This document shows, piece after piece, positions 9,646 through 17,866 of a stretch of 64,000 nt of DNA (its first letter is position 1; each line of letters begins with the position of its first letter). This DNA is from Geodermatophilaceae bacterium URHA0031 (GTDB lineage: Bacteria; Actinomycetota; Actinomycetes; Mycobacteriales; Geodermatophilaceae). Made by a program: the position numbers and the translations under genes. The stretch covers positions 62,001 to 126,000 of the forward strand of contig JHVP01000006.1 of NCBI GenBank assembly GCA_000620205.1, given 5' to 3'. The notes below the pieces were generated by a model. It did no database searches, was not told the DNA's origin, and saw nothing but the letters and a program-made list of their open reading frames with translations.

Positions 9646-12600
9646 TCAGGCCGGGGGCCCGGCCGGCCGGGACGCCGCCCGGCGGCGACGCGGCCGTGCC
9701 ACCGGCGGCGCGTCCTCGCTCGCCGGCTCGGCGACCGCCTGCGGTGCGACGACCACGGCCGGCGCGACCTCGGCCACCGGCTCCGCGGCGGCCTCCTCGA
9801 CCGGAGCGGAGACGGGCGCCTCCGGGGCGCCGGTGAGTGCCGCAGCCAGCACGGTGTCCGGCGTCGGCTGCTCCGCAGCCGCCGGCACCTCGACGTCCTG
9901 CTGCTCGGCCTCGGGCTGCTCGGCCTCGGGCTGCTCGGCGTCCGGCTGCTCGGCGTCCGGCTGCTCGACGGGCGCGTCCTGGACGACCTCGTCGGCGGGC
10001 GTCTCCTGCTCGGGGGCCTGCTCGGGGGCCTGCTCGCCGTCCTGGTCCCCGCTCAGGCCGGCGAGCACGGCCGCGTCCTCGGCCGCGCGGGCCTCACCGG
10101 ACTGGCCGCGACCGCGACGCCCCCGGCTGCGCCGGCCACCGCGAGATTCACCGCTGCCCTGCTCGGCCGGCTCGGCGACCTCGACCTCCACCGGCTGCCC
10201 GGCCGGGGTCTCCACGGTCTCCGCTGCGTCGGGGCGCGGCTGGTCACCGCGCCCGCTGTCCTTGGCCGGCGCCTGGTCGCCCCCGCGCTGGTCGCGGTTG
10301 CGCCCGCCGCCGGGGTGCCCGCCGCCGTTGGCGTTGCCGTTCCCGCCGGACCGCTTCTTGTCCTCCACCGGGTCCAGGTGCACCAGCACGCCGCGACCGC
10401 GGCAGTGCTCGCACGGCTCGGAGAAGACCTCGAGCAGGCCCTGGCCGACCCGCTTGCGAGTCATCTGCACCAGGCCCAGCGAGGTGACCTCGGCGACCTG
10501 GTGCTTGGTCCGGTCCCGGCCCAGGCACTCGGTGAGCCGCCGCAGCACGAGGTCGCGGTTGCTCTCCAGGACCATGTCGATGAAGTCGATGACGATGATC
10601 CCGCCGATGTCGCGCAGCCGGAGCTGGCGGACGATCTCCTCGGCGGCCTCGATGTTGTTGCGGGTGACGGTCTGCTCGAGGTTGCCCCCGGAGCCGACGA
10701 ACTTGCCGGTGTTGACGTCGACGACGGTCATCGCCTCGGTGCGGTCGATGACCAGCGAGCCACCGGAGGGCAGCCAGACCTTGCGGTCCAGGGCCTTCAT
10801 CAGCTGCTCGTCGATGCGCAGGTCGCGGAAGACGTCGCCGGTGCCGGCGTAGCGCTGCAGCCGCTCGGACAGCTCCGGGGAGACGTGCGCGACGTAGGCC
10901 TCGACGGTGTCCCAGGCGTCGTCGCCCTGGACGACCAGCCGCTTGAAGTCCTCGTTGAAGACGTCGCGGATCACCCGGATCGCCAGGTCGGGCTCGCCGT
11001 AGAGCAGCGTCGGGGCGTTGCTGGTGGACGCCGACTTGGTCTGGATGACCTCCCACTGCGCCTGCAGCCGGGCCACGTCGCGGGTGAGCTCCTCCTCCGA
11101 GGCCCCCTCCGCGGCGGTCCGGATGATCACGCCGGCGTCGTCCGGGACGATCTTCTTGAGGATGTCCTTGAGCCGGGTGCGCTCCTTGTCCGGCAGCTTG
11201 CGGCTGATGCCGGTCATCGAGCCGCCGGGCACGTAGACCAGGAAGCGACCGGGCAGGTTGATCTGCTGGGTGAGCCGGGCGCCCTTGTGCCCGATCGGGT
11301 CCTTGGTCACCTGGACCAGGACCTTGTCCCCGCTCTTGAGGGCCTGCTCGATCGAGCGCTGCTTGCCGGACAGGCCGGCGGCGTCCCAGTTGACCTCGCC
11401 GGCGTAGAGGACGGCGTTGCGGCCCTTGCCGATGTCGACGAAGGCCGCCTCCATGCTGGGCAGGACGTTCTGCACCCGGCCGAGGTAGACGTTGCCGGCG
11501 AACGAGGTGGCCTGGGTCTGGGTCACGTAGTGCTCGACCAGGACGTCGTCCTCGAGGACGGCGATCTGGGTGCGCTCGCCCTGCTGGCGGATCACCATGG
11601 CGCGGTCGACGGCCTCGCGACGGGCCAGGAACTCCGACTCGGACAGGATCGGGGCGCGGCGGCGGCCACCGTCGCGACCCTCGCGGCGACGCTGGCGCTT
11701 GGCCTCGAGCCGGGTCGACCCGGCGACGCCACGGACGTCGTCGTCGCTGGAGGTGCGGCCGTTGCGGCCCGCGCGCTCCGGGCGGTCGTCGTCGTCGGAG
11801 GTGTCCTCGGCAGCGCCCTCGGCGCTGCTGCCCCGACGACGCCGACGCCGCCGGCGGCGCGTGCTCGAGCCCTGCCCGGCCTCGGCGCCGTCGTCGTCGG
11901 TCTCGTCGTCGCCCTCGGCGTCGGAGGTGTCCTCGGACTCCTCGTCGGTGTCCGCGGTGTCGGCGGCGGGCGCCTCGGTGTCCTCGTCGGCGTCGTTCTC
12001 GGCGTCGCCGGAGTCCTCGGTGCGGCCACGGCCACGACCCCGGCGTCCCCGGCGGCGGCGACGGCTGCCGGAGCTGCCGCCGTCCTCGTCGTCACGGTCG
12101 TCGGCGTCGTCGAGGTCACGGTCCTCGACGTCGGCCTCGACCCCGGGGACATCGACGTCCTCAGCCTCGACCGGCTCGGGTGCGGACTCCTCGGCGGCCC
12201 GGCGCCGACCACGACCGCGGCCGCGCGGCCGGGCCGGCTCGGTCTCCCGGTCGTCGGCCTCCGCGGCGGGCTGCGCAGGCTCCTCCGGCTCGGCCGGGGA
12301 CTCCGCGGGACGCCGGCTGCGGCGGCGGGGCGGTGCGGTGTCGGGCTCGGGCGCCACGAAGGTGACGAAGGCGGGGACCGGCGGAGCCGCCGGCGGCGCG
12401 GCCGGGACCGAGTCCGGGTCGGCCGCCAGGGCCGGACGGGTGGCGCGGCGGCGCGGCCGGGCGGTCACCGTGGTGGGCTCCGGGGAGCTGAACTGGGCAC
12501 CGAAGCGGGGCAGGTCTGCCTCCGGGTCGAGCTCCGCCTCGGGCTCGGCGACCGGCTCGGGCTCCGGTGCGGCGGGCGGGAGGGCCGCGGCCGCGGCGGA

Positions 12601-12825
12601 GGCCTCGGTCTCGCCGTCGGCCTCCTCGTCGTCCGCGGTCTCGTCCCCGGCGTCCTCTGCGGTGTCGTCCGCGGCGCCGGTCAGCGGCCCGGCGGCGGGG
12701 TCGGCCGCAGCGGGCTCGACGGCGGGCGACTCGTCGGAGCCGTCGGCGGAAGCCGGGGCCTCGTCGGGGGAACTGCCGGTCGCCGCGGTGTCTGCGGTGG
12801 TGTCTGGGTCGATGCGGTCGGCCAC
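9646..12825 (-). CDS. rne: Ribonuclease E/G family endoribonuclease
   Basis: Single-strand endonuclease of mRNA decay and rRNA processing. In the 1059-residue protein the catalytic core is central. An S1 RNA-binding domain is near 417-520 (GNVYLGRVQNVLPSMEAAFVDIG). The Mg-binding aspartates are in DVNTGKFVGSG near residue 702 and IVIDFIDM just after. The zinc-link EPCEHCRGRG is near residue 803. The core is flanked by long low-complexity arms: about 400 N-terminal residues rich in Asp/Glu/Ser with Arg clusters, and a C-terminal arm with short Glu-Gln-Pro repeats. Two-arm organisation is typical of actinobacterial RNase E. GTG start with AGGAGG ten nt upstream. Confidence 0.95.
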   Translation of the reverse strand: MADRIDPDTTADTAATGSSPDEAPASADGSDESPAVEPAAADPAAGPLTGAADDTAEDAGDETADDEEADGETEASAAAAALPPAAPEPEPVAEPEAELDPEADLPRFGAQFSSPEPTTVTARPRRRATRPALAADPDSVPAAPPAAPPVPAFVTFVAPEPDTAPPRRRSRRPAESPAEPEEPAQPAAEADDRETEPARPRGRGRGRRRAAEESAPEPVEAEDVDVPGVEADVEDRDLDDADDRDDEDGGSSGSRRRRRGRRGRGRGRTEDSGDAENDADEDTEAPAADTADTDEESEDTSDAEGDDETDDDGAEAGQGSSTRRRRRRRRRGSSAEGAAEDTSDDDDRPERAGRNGRTSSDDDVRGVAGSTRLEAKRQRRREGRDGGRRRAPILSESEFLARREAVDRAMVIRQQGERTQIAVLEDDVLVEHYVTQTQATSFAGNVYLGRVQNVLPSMEAAFVDIGKGRNAVLYAGEVNWDAAGLSGKQRSIEQALKSGDKVLVQVTKDPIGHKGARLTQQINLPGRFLVYVPGGSMTGISRKLPDKERTRLKDILKKIVPDDAGVIIRTAAEGASEEELTRDVARLQAQWEVIQTKSASTSNAPTLLYGEPDLAIRVIRDVFNEDFKRLVVQGDDAWDTVEAYVAHVSPELSERLQRYAGTGDVFRDLRIDEQLMKALDRKVWLPSGGSLVIDRTEAMTVVDVNTGKFVGSGGNLEQTVTRNNIEAAEEIVRQLRLRDIGGIIVIDFIDMVLESNRDLVLRRLTECLGRDRTKHQVAEVTSLGLVQMTRKRVGQGLLEVFSEPCEHCRGRGVLVHLDPVEDKKRSGGNGNANGGGHPGGGRNRDQRGGDQAPAKDSGRGDQPRPDAAETVETPAGQPVEVEVAEPAEQGSGESRGGRRSRGRRGRGQSGEARAAEDAAVLAGLSGDQDGEQAPEQAPEQETPADEVVQDAPVEQPDAEQPDAEQPEAEQPEAEQQDVEVPAAAEQPTPDTVLAAALTGAPEAPVSAPVEEAAAEPVAEVAPAVVVAPQAVAEPASEDAPPVARPRRRRAASRPAGPPA
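9901..9960. repeat. 15-bp tandem repeats inside the rne C-terminal arm
   Basis: Four 15-bp units of ctgctcggc(ctcggg or gtccgg) encode repeated Ala-Glu-Gln-Pro-(Glu/Asp) pentapeptides. A nearby 12-bp repeat (about 10016-10040) encodes Pro-Glu-Gln-Ala. These are likely slippage-prone, length-variable coding repeats in a disordered arm. Confidence 0.7.
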
Positions 12826-13094
12826 TGAGGGCTCGCCTCCTGTGCGTCCCCGGGCGCCGGTCGTCTCCGACAGGCGGCCGCGCAGGGACGCGGGTTGGGC
12901 GGGTCGGGCGGGCCGCGAGGTGCGGCGACGCCCTTCTCGCGAAGTCTGGGTCCGCGCCCCGGCCGGTGCGGCTGGGGCCCGGTGGTGCAGCGTGCGAACG
13001 CGGGTGGTGCTGGCCGAGCAAGATCAGGGTGGAGCGGGCGCGTCACGGCTGGCAGACGTGTCGCGGACGACGCCCGGCGTCCGGCTCCGCCGGT
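12826..13094. other. Intergenic region upstream of rne
   Basis: About 270 bp upstream of the rne start and downstream of the DUF2344 gene. It carries the rne Shine-Dalgarno. No gene is supported, and I cannot point to a convincing promoter. Confidence 0.5.
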
Positions 13095-13862
13095 TCAGAC
13101 CTGCGCGCGCTCCTCCTGGCAGCAGGAGCGCACCGCACGGTCGGGGCCCAGCGGATCGGCGACCTCACCGCTGTCGTCGAGCCGGCCCTGCGCCTCACGC
13201 ACGGCCCGGATGGGCAACGGCGGGCGCAGGTCGGCGACGGCAGCCAGAGCGGCCATCACGTCGTCCGGTCGGACGGTCGGCGTGAGCTGCCGTACGACCA
13301 CGTGCAGTATGGCACAACCTGCCTCCACGGCCACCGCCGCGCGGACGACGGCGGCACGAGCATCGACGTCCCGGGTGCCGTTCTTCGTGCGCTTGGCGAC
13401 CAGGACCTCCTCCCTGGCCAGCAGCTCCTGGACGGCGGCGGAGAGCTCGTCGGCGTCCACCCCGGGCAAGTCGATCCGCCAGCGGGTGGCGTCCAGCCGG
13501 TCGGCCAGCGAGCCGCTGCCGTCGCGCGCCTCGACGCACTCCAGGACGTCGATCCCCGGCGGCAGCGAGGCGTCCAGCGCGACGCGGACCTGCTCGGGGT
13601 CCCGGCGCGCGGACAGCCCGATCTCGAAGTACTCCGCCTCCGAGGCCGCGCCGGTCGGCGCCGCCCCCATGTAGGAGATCTTCGGGTGCGGGCTGAAACC
13701 GGCGGAGAACGCCATCGGCACCTGCGCCCGGCGCAGCGCGCGCTCCAGCGCCCGGGCCAGGTCGCGGTGCGAGGCGAACCGCAGCGGGCCGCGCTTGGTG
13801 TAGCGCAGCCGCAGCTTCTGCACGGTGGGCGGCGGCGGGGGCCCGTCGGGCTGGCGGGCCAT
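13095..13862 (-). CDS. DUF2344 (TIGR03936) radical-SAM-linked protein
   Basis: A 255-residue protein matching the TIGR03936/DUF2344 family, which is almost always adjacent to a TIGR03960 radical SAM protein. It has the conserved N-terminal blocks RLRYTKRGPLRFASHRDLAR and MAFSAGFSPHPKISYMGAAP. Function is unknown, and tRNA or rRNA modification is only speculated. ATG at 13860-13862 overlaps the radical SAM stop (TGATG), so the two are coupled; a longer in-frame ORF is an artefact of open frame through the upstream gene. The C-terminus carries a Cys pair (RSCCQEE). Confidence 0.85.
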   Translation of the reverse strand: MARQPDGPPPPPTVQKLRLRYTKRGPLRFASHRDLARALERALRRAQVPMAFSAGFSPHPKISYMGAAPTGAASEAEYFEIGLSARRDPEQVRVALDASLPPGIDVLECVEARDGSGSLADRLDATRWRIDLPGVDADELSAAVQELLAREEVLVAKRTKNGTRDVDARAAVVRAAVAVEAGCAILHVVVRQLTPTVRPDDVMAALAAVADLRPPLPIRAVREAQGRLDDSGEVADPLGPDRAVRSCCQEERAQV

Positions 13863-15787
13863 CAGCGCACCACGGTGAGCGGGAGCAGGCTCCGGCCGGT
13901 GGGACCGATCTGGATCTCGGTGCCCATGGTCGGGCAGACCCCGCAGTCGTAGCAGCCGGTCCACCGGCAGTCGCCCACCTCGTCCTCCGAGATCGCGTCC
14001 TGCCAGTCCTCCCAGAGCCACTCCTTGTCCAGCCCGGAGTCCAGGTGGTCCCAGGGCAGCACTTCGTGCTCGGTGCGCTCCCGGGTCGTGTACCAGTCCA
14101 GGTCCAGCCCGAACCGGCCGAGCTCCTCGGTCGCGGCCGCCGTCCAGCGCTCGAAGGAGAAGTGCTCGCTCCAGCCGTCGAAGTGCCCGCCGTCGCGCCA
14201 GACCCGCTCGATCACCCGGCCGACCCGCCGGTCGCCGCGGGACAGCAGCCCCTCGATCACCCCGGGCTTGCCGTCGTGGTAGCGCAGCCCGATGGACCGC
14301 CCGATCCGCCGGTCGGCGTTGATCGCCTGGCGGAGGATCCGCAGCCGGTGGTCGATGGTCTCCGCGCTGGCCTGGGCGGCCCACTGGAACGGGGTGTGCG
14401 GCTTGGGCACGAACCCACCGATGGAGACGGTGCAGCGGATGTCCTTGGTGCCGCTGGCCTCCCGGCCGGCCCGGATGACCTCGACCGCGAGCTCGGCGAT
14501 CTCCAGCACGTCCTCGTCGGTCTCAGTCGGCAGACCGCACATGAAGTACAGCTTCACCTGCCGCCAGCCGTTGGCGTACGCGGTGGTGACCGTGCGGACC
14601 AGGTCCTCCTTGGACACGGTCTTGTTGATCACCCGGCGGATGCGCTCGCTGCCGCCCTCGGGGGCGAAGGTCAGCCCGCTGCGCCGGCCGTTGCGGGACA
14701 GCTCGTTGGCCAGGGTGACGTTGAACGCGTCCACCCGGGTGCTGGGCAGGCTCAGGCCGGTGTTGGTGCCCTCGTACCGGTCGGCCAGCTCCTTGGCCAG
14801 CTGGCCGATCTCGGAGTGGTCGGCGCTGGACAGCGACAGCAGCCCGACCTCCTCGTAGCCGGTCGCCTTGAGGCCGGCGTCGACCATCGAGCCGATCCCG
14901 GTGATGGTCCGCTCGCGCACCGGCCGGGTGATCATCCCGGCCTGGCAGAACCGGCAGCCGCGGGTGCAGCCGCGGAAGATCTCCACGCTCATCCGCTCGT
15001 GCACGCTCTCCGCGAGCGGGACCAGCGGCTGCTTCGGGTAGGGCCACTCGTCCAGGTCCATCACCGTGCGCTTGCCGACCCGCGCCGGGACGTCGTCCCG
15101 GGTCCGCAGCACCTCGGCGATCGTCCCGTCGGCGGCGTAGCTGACGGCGTAGAAGCGCGGAACGTAGACGCCGTCGACCCGGGCCAGCCGGGCCAGCAGC
15201 TCGACCCGCCCGCCGGGACGGCCCTCGGCCTTCCACGCGGCGACGACGTCGGTGATGTCGCCCACGACCTGCTCGCCGTCACCGAGCACGGCGCAGTCGA
15301 CGAAGTCGGCGACCGGCTCGGGGTTGAAGGCGGCGTGGCCACCGGCCACCACGACCGGGTGGGTCTCGTCGCGGTCGACCGCGTGCAGCGGGACGCCGGC
15401 GAGGTCGAGCGCCTCGAGCAGGTTGGTGTAGCCGAGCTCGGTGGCGAAGCTGACGCCCAGCAGTTCGAACGCGCGCACCGGGCGGTGCGCGTCGACGGTG
15501 AACTGGCCGACGCCGTGCTCGCGCATCAGCCCGGCGAGGTCCGGCCAGACGGCGTAGGTGCGCTCGGCCAGGGCGTCCGGCCGCTCGTTGAGCACCTCGT
15601 AGAGGATCATGAGGCCCTGGTTGGGCAGGCCGACCTCGTAGGCGTCGGGGTACATCAGCGCCCAGTGGACGGCGACGTCGTCCCACGGCTTCACCTGTGC
15701 GTTGAGCTCACCGCCGACGTACTGGATGGGCTTCTGCACCTGGGCGAGCAACGGCTCGAGCTGGGGGTAGAGCGAGTCCACAGTCAT
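13862..15787 (-). CDS. TIGR03960-family radical SAM protein
   Basis: A B12-binding-like N-terminal domain (ALMYPDAYEVGLPNQGLMIL) precedes a radical SAM core with the [4Fe-4S] motif CTRGCRFC near residues 272-280 and SLPSTRVDAFN downstream. A Cys cluster at the C-terminus (CRWTGCYDCGVC) may hold another Fe-S centre. The protein is about 641 residues from ATG 15787 (MTVDSLYPQLEPLL). The 15 extra upstream codons overlap a palindromic repeat and are not used. It forms an operon with the DUF2344 gene. The reaction is not established. Confidence 0.85.
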   Translation of the reverse strand: MTVDSLYPQLEPLLAQVQKPIQYVGGELNAQVKPWDDVAVHWALMYPDAYEVGLPNQGLMILYEVLNERPDALAERTYAVWPDLAGLMREHGVGQFTVDAHRPVRAFELLGVSFATELGYTNLLEALDLAGVPLHAVDRDETHPVVVAGGHAAFNPEPVADFVDCAVLGDGEQVVGDITDVVAAWKAEGRPGGRVELLARLARVDGVYVPRFYAVSYAADGTIAEVLRTRDDVPARVGKRTVMDLDEWPYPKQPLVPLAESVHERMSVEIFRGCTRGCRFCQAGMITRPVRERTITGIGSMVDAGLKATGYEEVGLLSLSSADHSEIGQLAKELADRYEGTNTGLSLPSTRVDAFNVTLANELSRNGRRSGLTFAPEGGSERIRRVINKTVSKEDLVRTVTTAYANGWRQVKLYFMCGLPTETDEDVLEIAELAVEVIRAGREASGTKDIRCTVSIGGFVPKPHTPFQWAAQASAETIDHRLRILRQAINADRRIGRSIGLRYHDGKPGVIEGLLSRGDRRVGRVIERVWRDGGHFDGWSEHFSFERWTAAATEELGRFGLDLDWYTTRERTEHEVLPWDHLDSGLDKEWLWEDWQDAISEDEVGDCRWTGCYDCGVCPTMGTEIQIGPTGRSLLPLTVVR

Positions 15788-15814
15788 GACCCGTCCAGGG
15801 TAGCCGCCACCCTC

Positions 15815-15842
15815 GGGGGCCATGTTGGCCAATGTGGCCCCC
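15815..15842. repeat. Palindromic repeat, family A copy 1 (imperfect)
   Basis: Arms of 14 nt meet at the centre (15828/15829) with two mismatches, around a core resembling CCATGTTGGCCAACATGG. It lies between the ndk stop and the radical SAM start. Two perfect copies occur at 44122-44145 and 44175-44196, so this is a dispersed intergenic element. It may also act as an ndk terminator. Confidence 0.65.
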
Positions 15843-15850
15843 GGGGGTGT

Positions 15851-16270
15851 TCAGAGACCGGGGAAGAAGAGCGCGATCTCCCGGGCGGCGGACTCGGGCG
15901 AATCCGAGCCGTGCACGATGTTGGCCTGCACCTCGAGGGCGTAATCGCCGCGGATGGTGCCGGGAGCGGCCTTGACCGGGTCGGTCGCGCCGGCCAGCGC
16001 CCGGAACGCCTCGATGGCCCGCGGGCCCTCGACGACCAGGGCGAGCAGCGGGCCGCCGGTGATGAACTCGACGAGCGAGCCGAAGAACGGGCGCTCGCGG
16101 TGCTCGGCGTAGTGCTCCTCGGCGACCTCGACGGTCAGGGTGCGCAGCTCGGCCGCGACGAGGCGGAGGCCCTTGGCCTCAAGGCGGGCGACGACCTGGC
16201 CGACCAGGCCACGGGCGACACCGTCGGGCTTGACCAGGACGAGGGAGCGTTCAGCGGTGGGTGCAGACAC
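15851..16270 (-). CDS. ndk: Nucleoside diphosphate kinase
   Basis: Balances NTP and dNTP pools by gamma-phosphate transfer through a phosphohistidine. In the 139-residue protein the active-site His is in [10 protein letters not shown] near residue 119. [26 protein letters not shown] and PGTIRGDYA are also present. Two GTG starts are possible, 16270 and 16294. I take 16270 ([17 protein letters not shown]) because it gives the normal family length and keeps the start clear of the operator at 16297. Confidence 0.93.
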   Translation of the reverse strand: MSAPTAERSLVLVKPDGVARGLVGQVVARLEAKGLRLVAAELRTLTVEVAEEHYAEHRERPFFGSLVEFITGGPLLALVVEGPRAIEAFRALAGATDPVKAAPGTIRGDYALEVQANIVHGSDSPESAAREIALFFPGL

Positions 16271-16296
16271 GGCCGGGAGCGTACGGGACACCACTC

Positions 16297-16339
16297 GTCA
16301 ACTCTGGTTGACATGAAGAGCCCGTCAACCTATGTTGAC
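16297..16339 (+). promoter_or_regulatory. Promoter and twin palindromic operators of the HTH/ClpN operon
   Basis: A textbook promoter is visible: -35 TTGACA (16308-16313), 17-bp spacer, -10 TATGTT (16331-16336). Two 16-bp palindromes with identical half sites overlap it: GTCAACTCTGGTTGAC at 16297-16312 covers most of the -35 and GTCAACCTATGTTGAC at 16324-16339 covers the -10. Centres are 27 bp apart. The ATG lies 6 bp after the -10, so the transcript would be leaderless. The likely binder is the HTH protein encoded immediately downstream. Confidence 0.75.
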
Positions 16340-16342
16340 GTC

Positions 16343-16564
16343 ATGGCCTCCCCCACCGACGTCACCACCGCCGCCGCGGCCGACGACCCGGACACCGGGC
16401 TGCGCGCCGTCCGCGCGCTGCGCGACCTGGCCGACCGGCTCGAGGTGCTCCAGGTGTCCCAGGCCCGGGACCGCGGCTGGTCCTGGCAGCAGATCGCCGA
16501 CGCGCTCGGCGTGAGCAAGCAGGCCGTCCACAAGAAGCACGCCACCTCGAGAAGGGACCGCTGA
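16343..16564 (+). CDS. Small helix-turn-helix regulator
   Basis: A 73-residue protein whose C-terminal half is a clear HTH: RGWSWQQIADALGVSKQAVHKK (read in two parts, turn at ALGVSKQ). It resembles the small HTH proteins commonly paired with a free-standing ClpN-domain protein in actinobacteria. The start ATG follows the -10 by 6 bp, with no room for a Shine-Dalgarno. Only one base separates its stop from the ClpN start. Two identical-half-site palindromes over its own promoter suggest autorepression. A much longer upstream in-frame ORF is an antisense shadow of the radical SAM and ndk genes. Confidence 0.8.
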   Translation: MASPTDVTTAAAADDPDTGLRAVRALRDLADRLEVLQVSQARDRGWSWQQIADALGVSKQAVHKKHATSRRDR

Positions 16565-16565
16565 C

Positions 16566-17093
16566 GTGTTCGAGCGCTTCACCGACGAGGCCCGGCGGGC
16601 CGTCGTCGCCGCCCAGGAGGAGGCCCGGGAGCTGCGGGCCGAGCGGATCGAGCCGGTCCACCTGCTGCTGGCCCTGACCCGCGACCCCAGCCGCGGCGGG
16701 ACCGCGCTGCGCGCGGTAGGGGTCGACCACGACCGGCTGGCACCCGTGGTGGCCGCGGCGGGGAACCCGCTGGACCCCGACGCCCTCGCCGTCCTCGGCG
16801 TCGACCTGGCCCAGGTGCGCGCCACCGCGGAGGCGACCTTCGGCGCCGGTGCCCTGGACCGGGGGCGCCGGCCCACCAGCGGGCACATCCCGTTCGCCGA
16901 CGGCAGCAAGCGTGTCCTCGAGCAGGCCCTCCGGGCGGCTCTGGCACGCAAGGAGCGCCGGCTGGACAGCGGGCACGTGCTGCTCGGCGTCCTGGCGGTG
17001 GGTGACCCGACCGTCGGTCGCGTCCTCGCCCAGCTGGGGACCGACACCGGCTCGCTGCAGGAACGGGCCGGCGGCGAGCCCGAGGTCGCCTAG
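16566..17093 (+). CDS. Free-standing Clp N-terminal (ClpA/ClpC repeat) domain protein
   Basis: A 175-residue protein made of two Clp-N repeats: MFERFTDEARRAVVAAQEEA at the start and GSKRVLEQALRAALARKE about 110 residues on. These repeats recognise substrates or adaptors in ClpC. No AAA+ ATPase module follows, so this is an adaptor-like or stress-sensing protein without its own unfoldase. It starts at GTG, one base after the HTH gene stop, and the two form a tight operon. Its stop overlaps that of the convergent gene at 17090. Confidence 0.85.
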   Translation: MFERFTDEARRAVVAAQEEARELRAERIEPVHLLLALTRDPSRGGTALRAVGVDHDRLAPVVAAAGNPLDPDALAVLGVDLAQVRATAEATFGAGALDRGRRPTSGHIPFADGSKRVLEQALRAALARKERRLDSGHVLLGVLAVGDPTVGRVLAQLGTDTGSLQERAGGEPEVA

Positions 17094-17365
17094 CGGTTGG
17101 TCAGGTCCAGCCGCGCCATGTGCCGCCACAGCTCCTGGTCGCGGTCGCCCAGCCCGTTCCAGCAGTCGTAGCTGTTGCGCGAGTGCAGCTCGCGCGCGTG
17201 CCGCTCGACCAGGTCGTCGTGCAGCTGGTAGCGGACGCGGTGCGCGTACTCGGCGATCGTGTAGCTGATCGACCCCACCGGCTCGTCCGGCGCCGTGGCG
17301 ACCACGCCCGTCGCGCGCCGGGTCGGCTCGTGCCGCTTCGCGCAGCAACGACTGTGGTCGGCCAT
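17090..17365 (-). CDS. Hypothetical protein, 91 residues
   Basis: No family recognised. The product starts MADHSRCCAKRHEPTRRATG with a Cys pair near residue 7 and continues into a Tyr/His/Arg-rich segment (YTIAEYAHRVRYQLHDDL). A GGGGGAG Shine-Dalgarno precedes the ATG. A short inverted repeat, TGACC-AGA-GGTCA (17386-17398), lies about 20 bp upstream and could be an operator. Its stop overlaps that of the ClpN gene on the opposite strand. Confidence 0.55.
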   Translation of the reverse strand: MADHSRCCAKRHEPTRRATGVVATAPDEPVGSISYTIAEYAHRVRYQLHDDLVERHARELHSRNSYDCWNGLGDRDQELWRHMARLDLTNR

Positions 17366-17476
17366 GGTGCTCCCCCTACCTCCGGTGACCAGAGGTCATC
17401 CCCGAGTCACGCAACGTGTTCGTCAGGGTGCCCCGGCCGCGCGGTTCCCGCGCCCCCCGTGCGGGTGAACCTGCGG

Positions 17477-17866
17477 TCAGTCGACGGGAGGAGCCGGCGG
17501 TGCGGACCGGACCGGGCCGAACGCGCTGCCCAGCAGTTCCTTGCGGATCTGCAGCAGGTAGGCCCAGATCAGCACGAACACACCGCCGACCAGCCACATC
17601 GCCGCGCCGAAGAAGCCGGTGAGCAGCAGCGGCACCTGCAGCACCGTGCCGATCACCAGCCCCTGCGGGCGGCGCTGCAGTCCGCTGGCCAGGACGAGAG
17701 CTGCAGCCAGCACGATGAGCACGGTCAGCCGGAACCCGGTCAGCCCGTCGCCGCTCTGCGCGATGCCGCGCGGCACGAACAGGACGGCGATCCCCTCGAG
17801 CAGCAGGATCGCCGCCCCCGCACCGCCCAGCGCCCGGCCGGCCCGGACCGGGTCGGGCGCGGTCAC
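17477..17866 (-). CDS. DUF4233 integral membrane protein
   Basis: A 129-residue protein with about four hydrophobic segments (ALGGAGAAILLLEGIAVLFV, LTVLIVLAAALVLASGL, LVIGTVLQVPLLLTGFF, MWLVGGVFVLIWAYLL). DUF4233 genes sit directly after folC across actinobacteria. GTG at 17864-17866 overlaps the folC stop (GTGA), so it is translationally coupled. Function is unknown. Confidence 0.75.
   Translation of the reverse strand: MTAPDPVRAGRALGGAGAAILLLEGIAVLFVPRGIAQSGDGLTGFRLTVLIVLAAALVLASGLQRRPQGLVIGTVLQVPLLLTGFFGAAMWLVGGVFVLIWAYLLQIRKELLGSAFGPVRSAPPAPPVD

Noticed and set aside
9457..12828. 1123-codon plus-strand open frame opposite rne
   Set aside because: Antisense shadow caused by extreme GC; low-complexity Gly/Leu/Arg/Val runs and no domain, whereas the minus strand encodes full RNase E motifs.
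12181..12828. Plus-strand frames over the rne N-terminal arm
   Set aside because: Arg/Pro-rich translations typical of reading the wrong frame of GC-rich low-complexity DNA.
14045..16342. Long plus-strand frame joined to the HTH gene
   Set aside because: It is antisense to the radical SAM and ndk genes; only the last 73 codons, after a clear promoter, look real.
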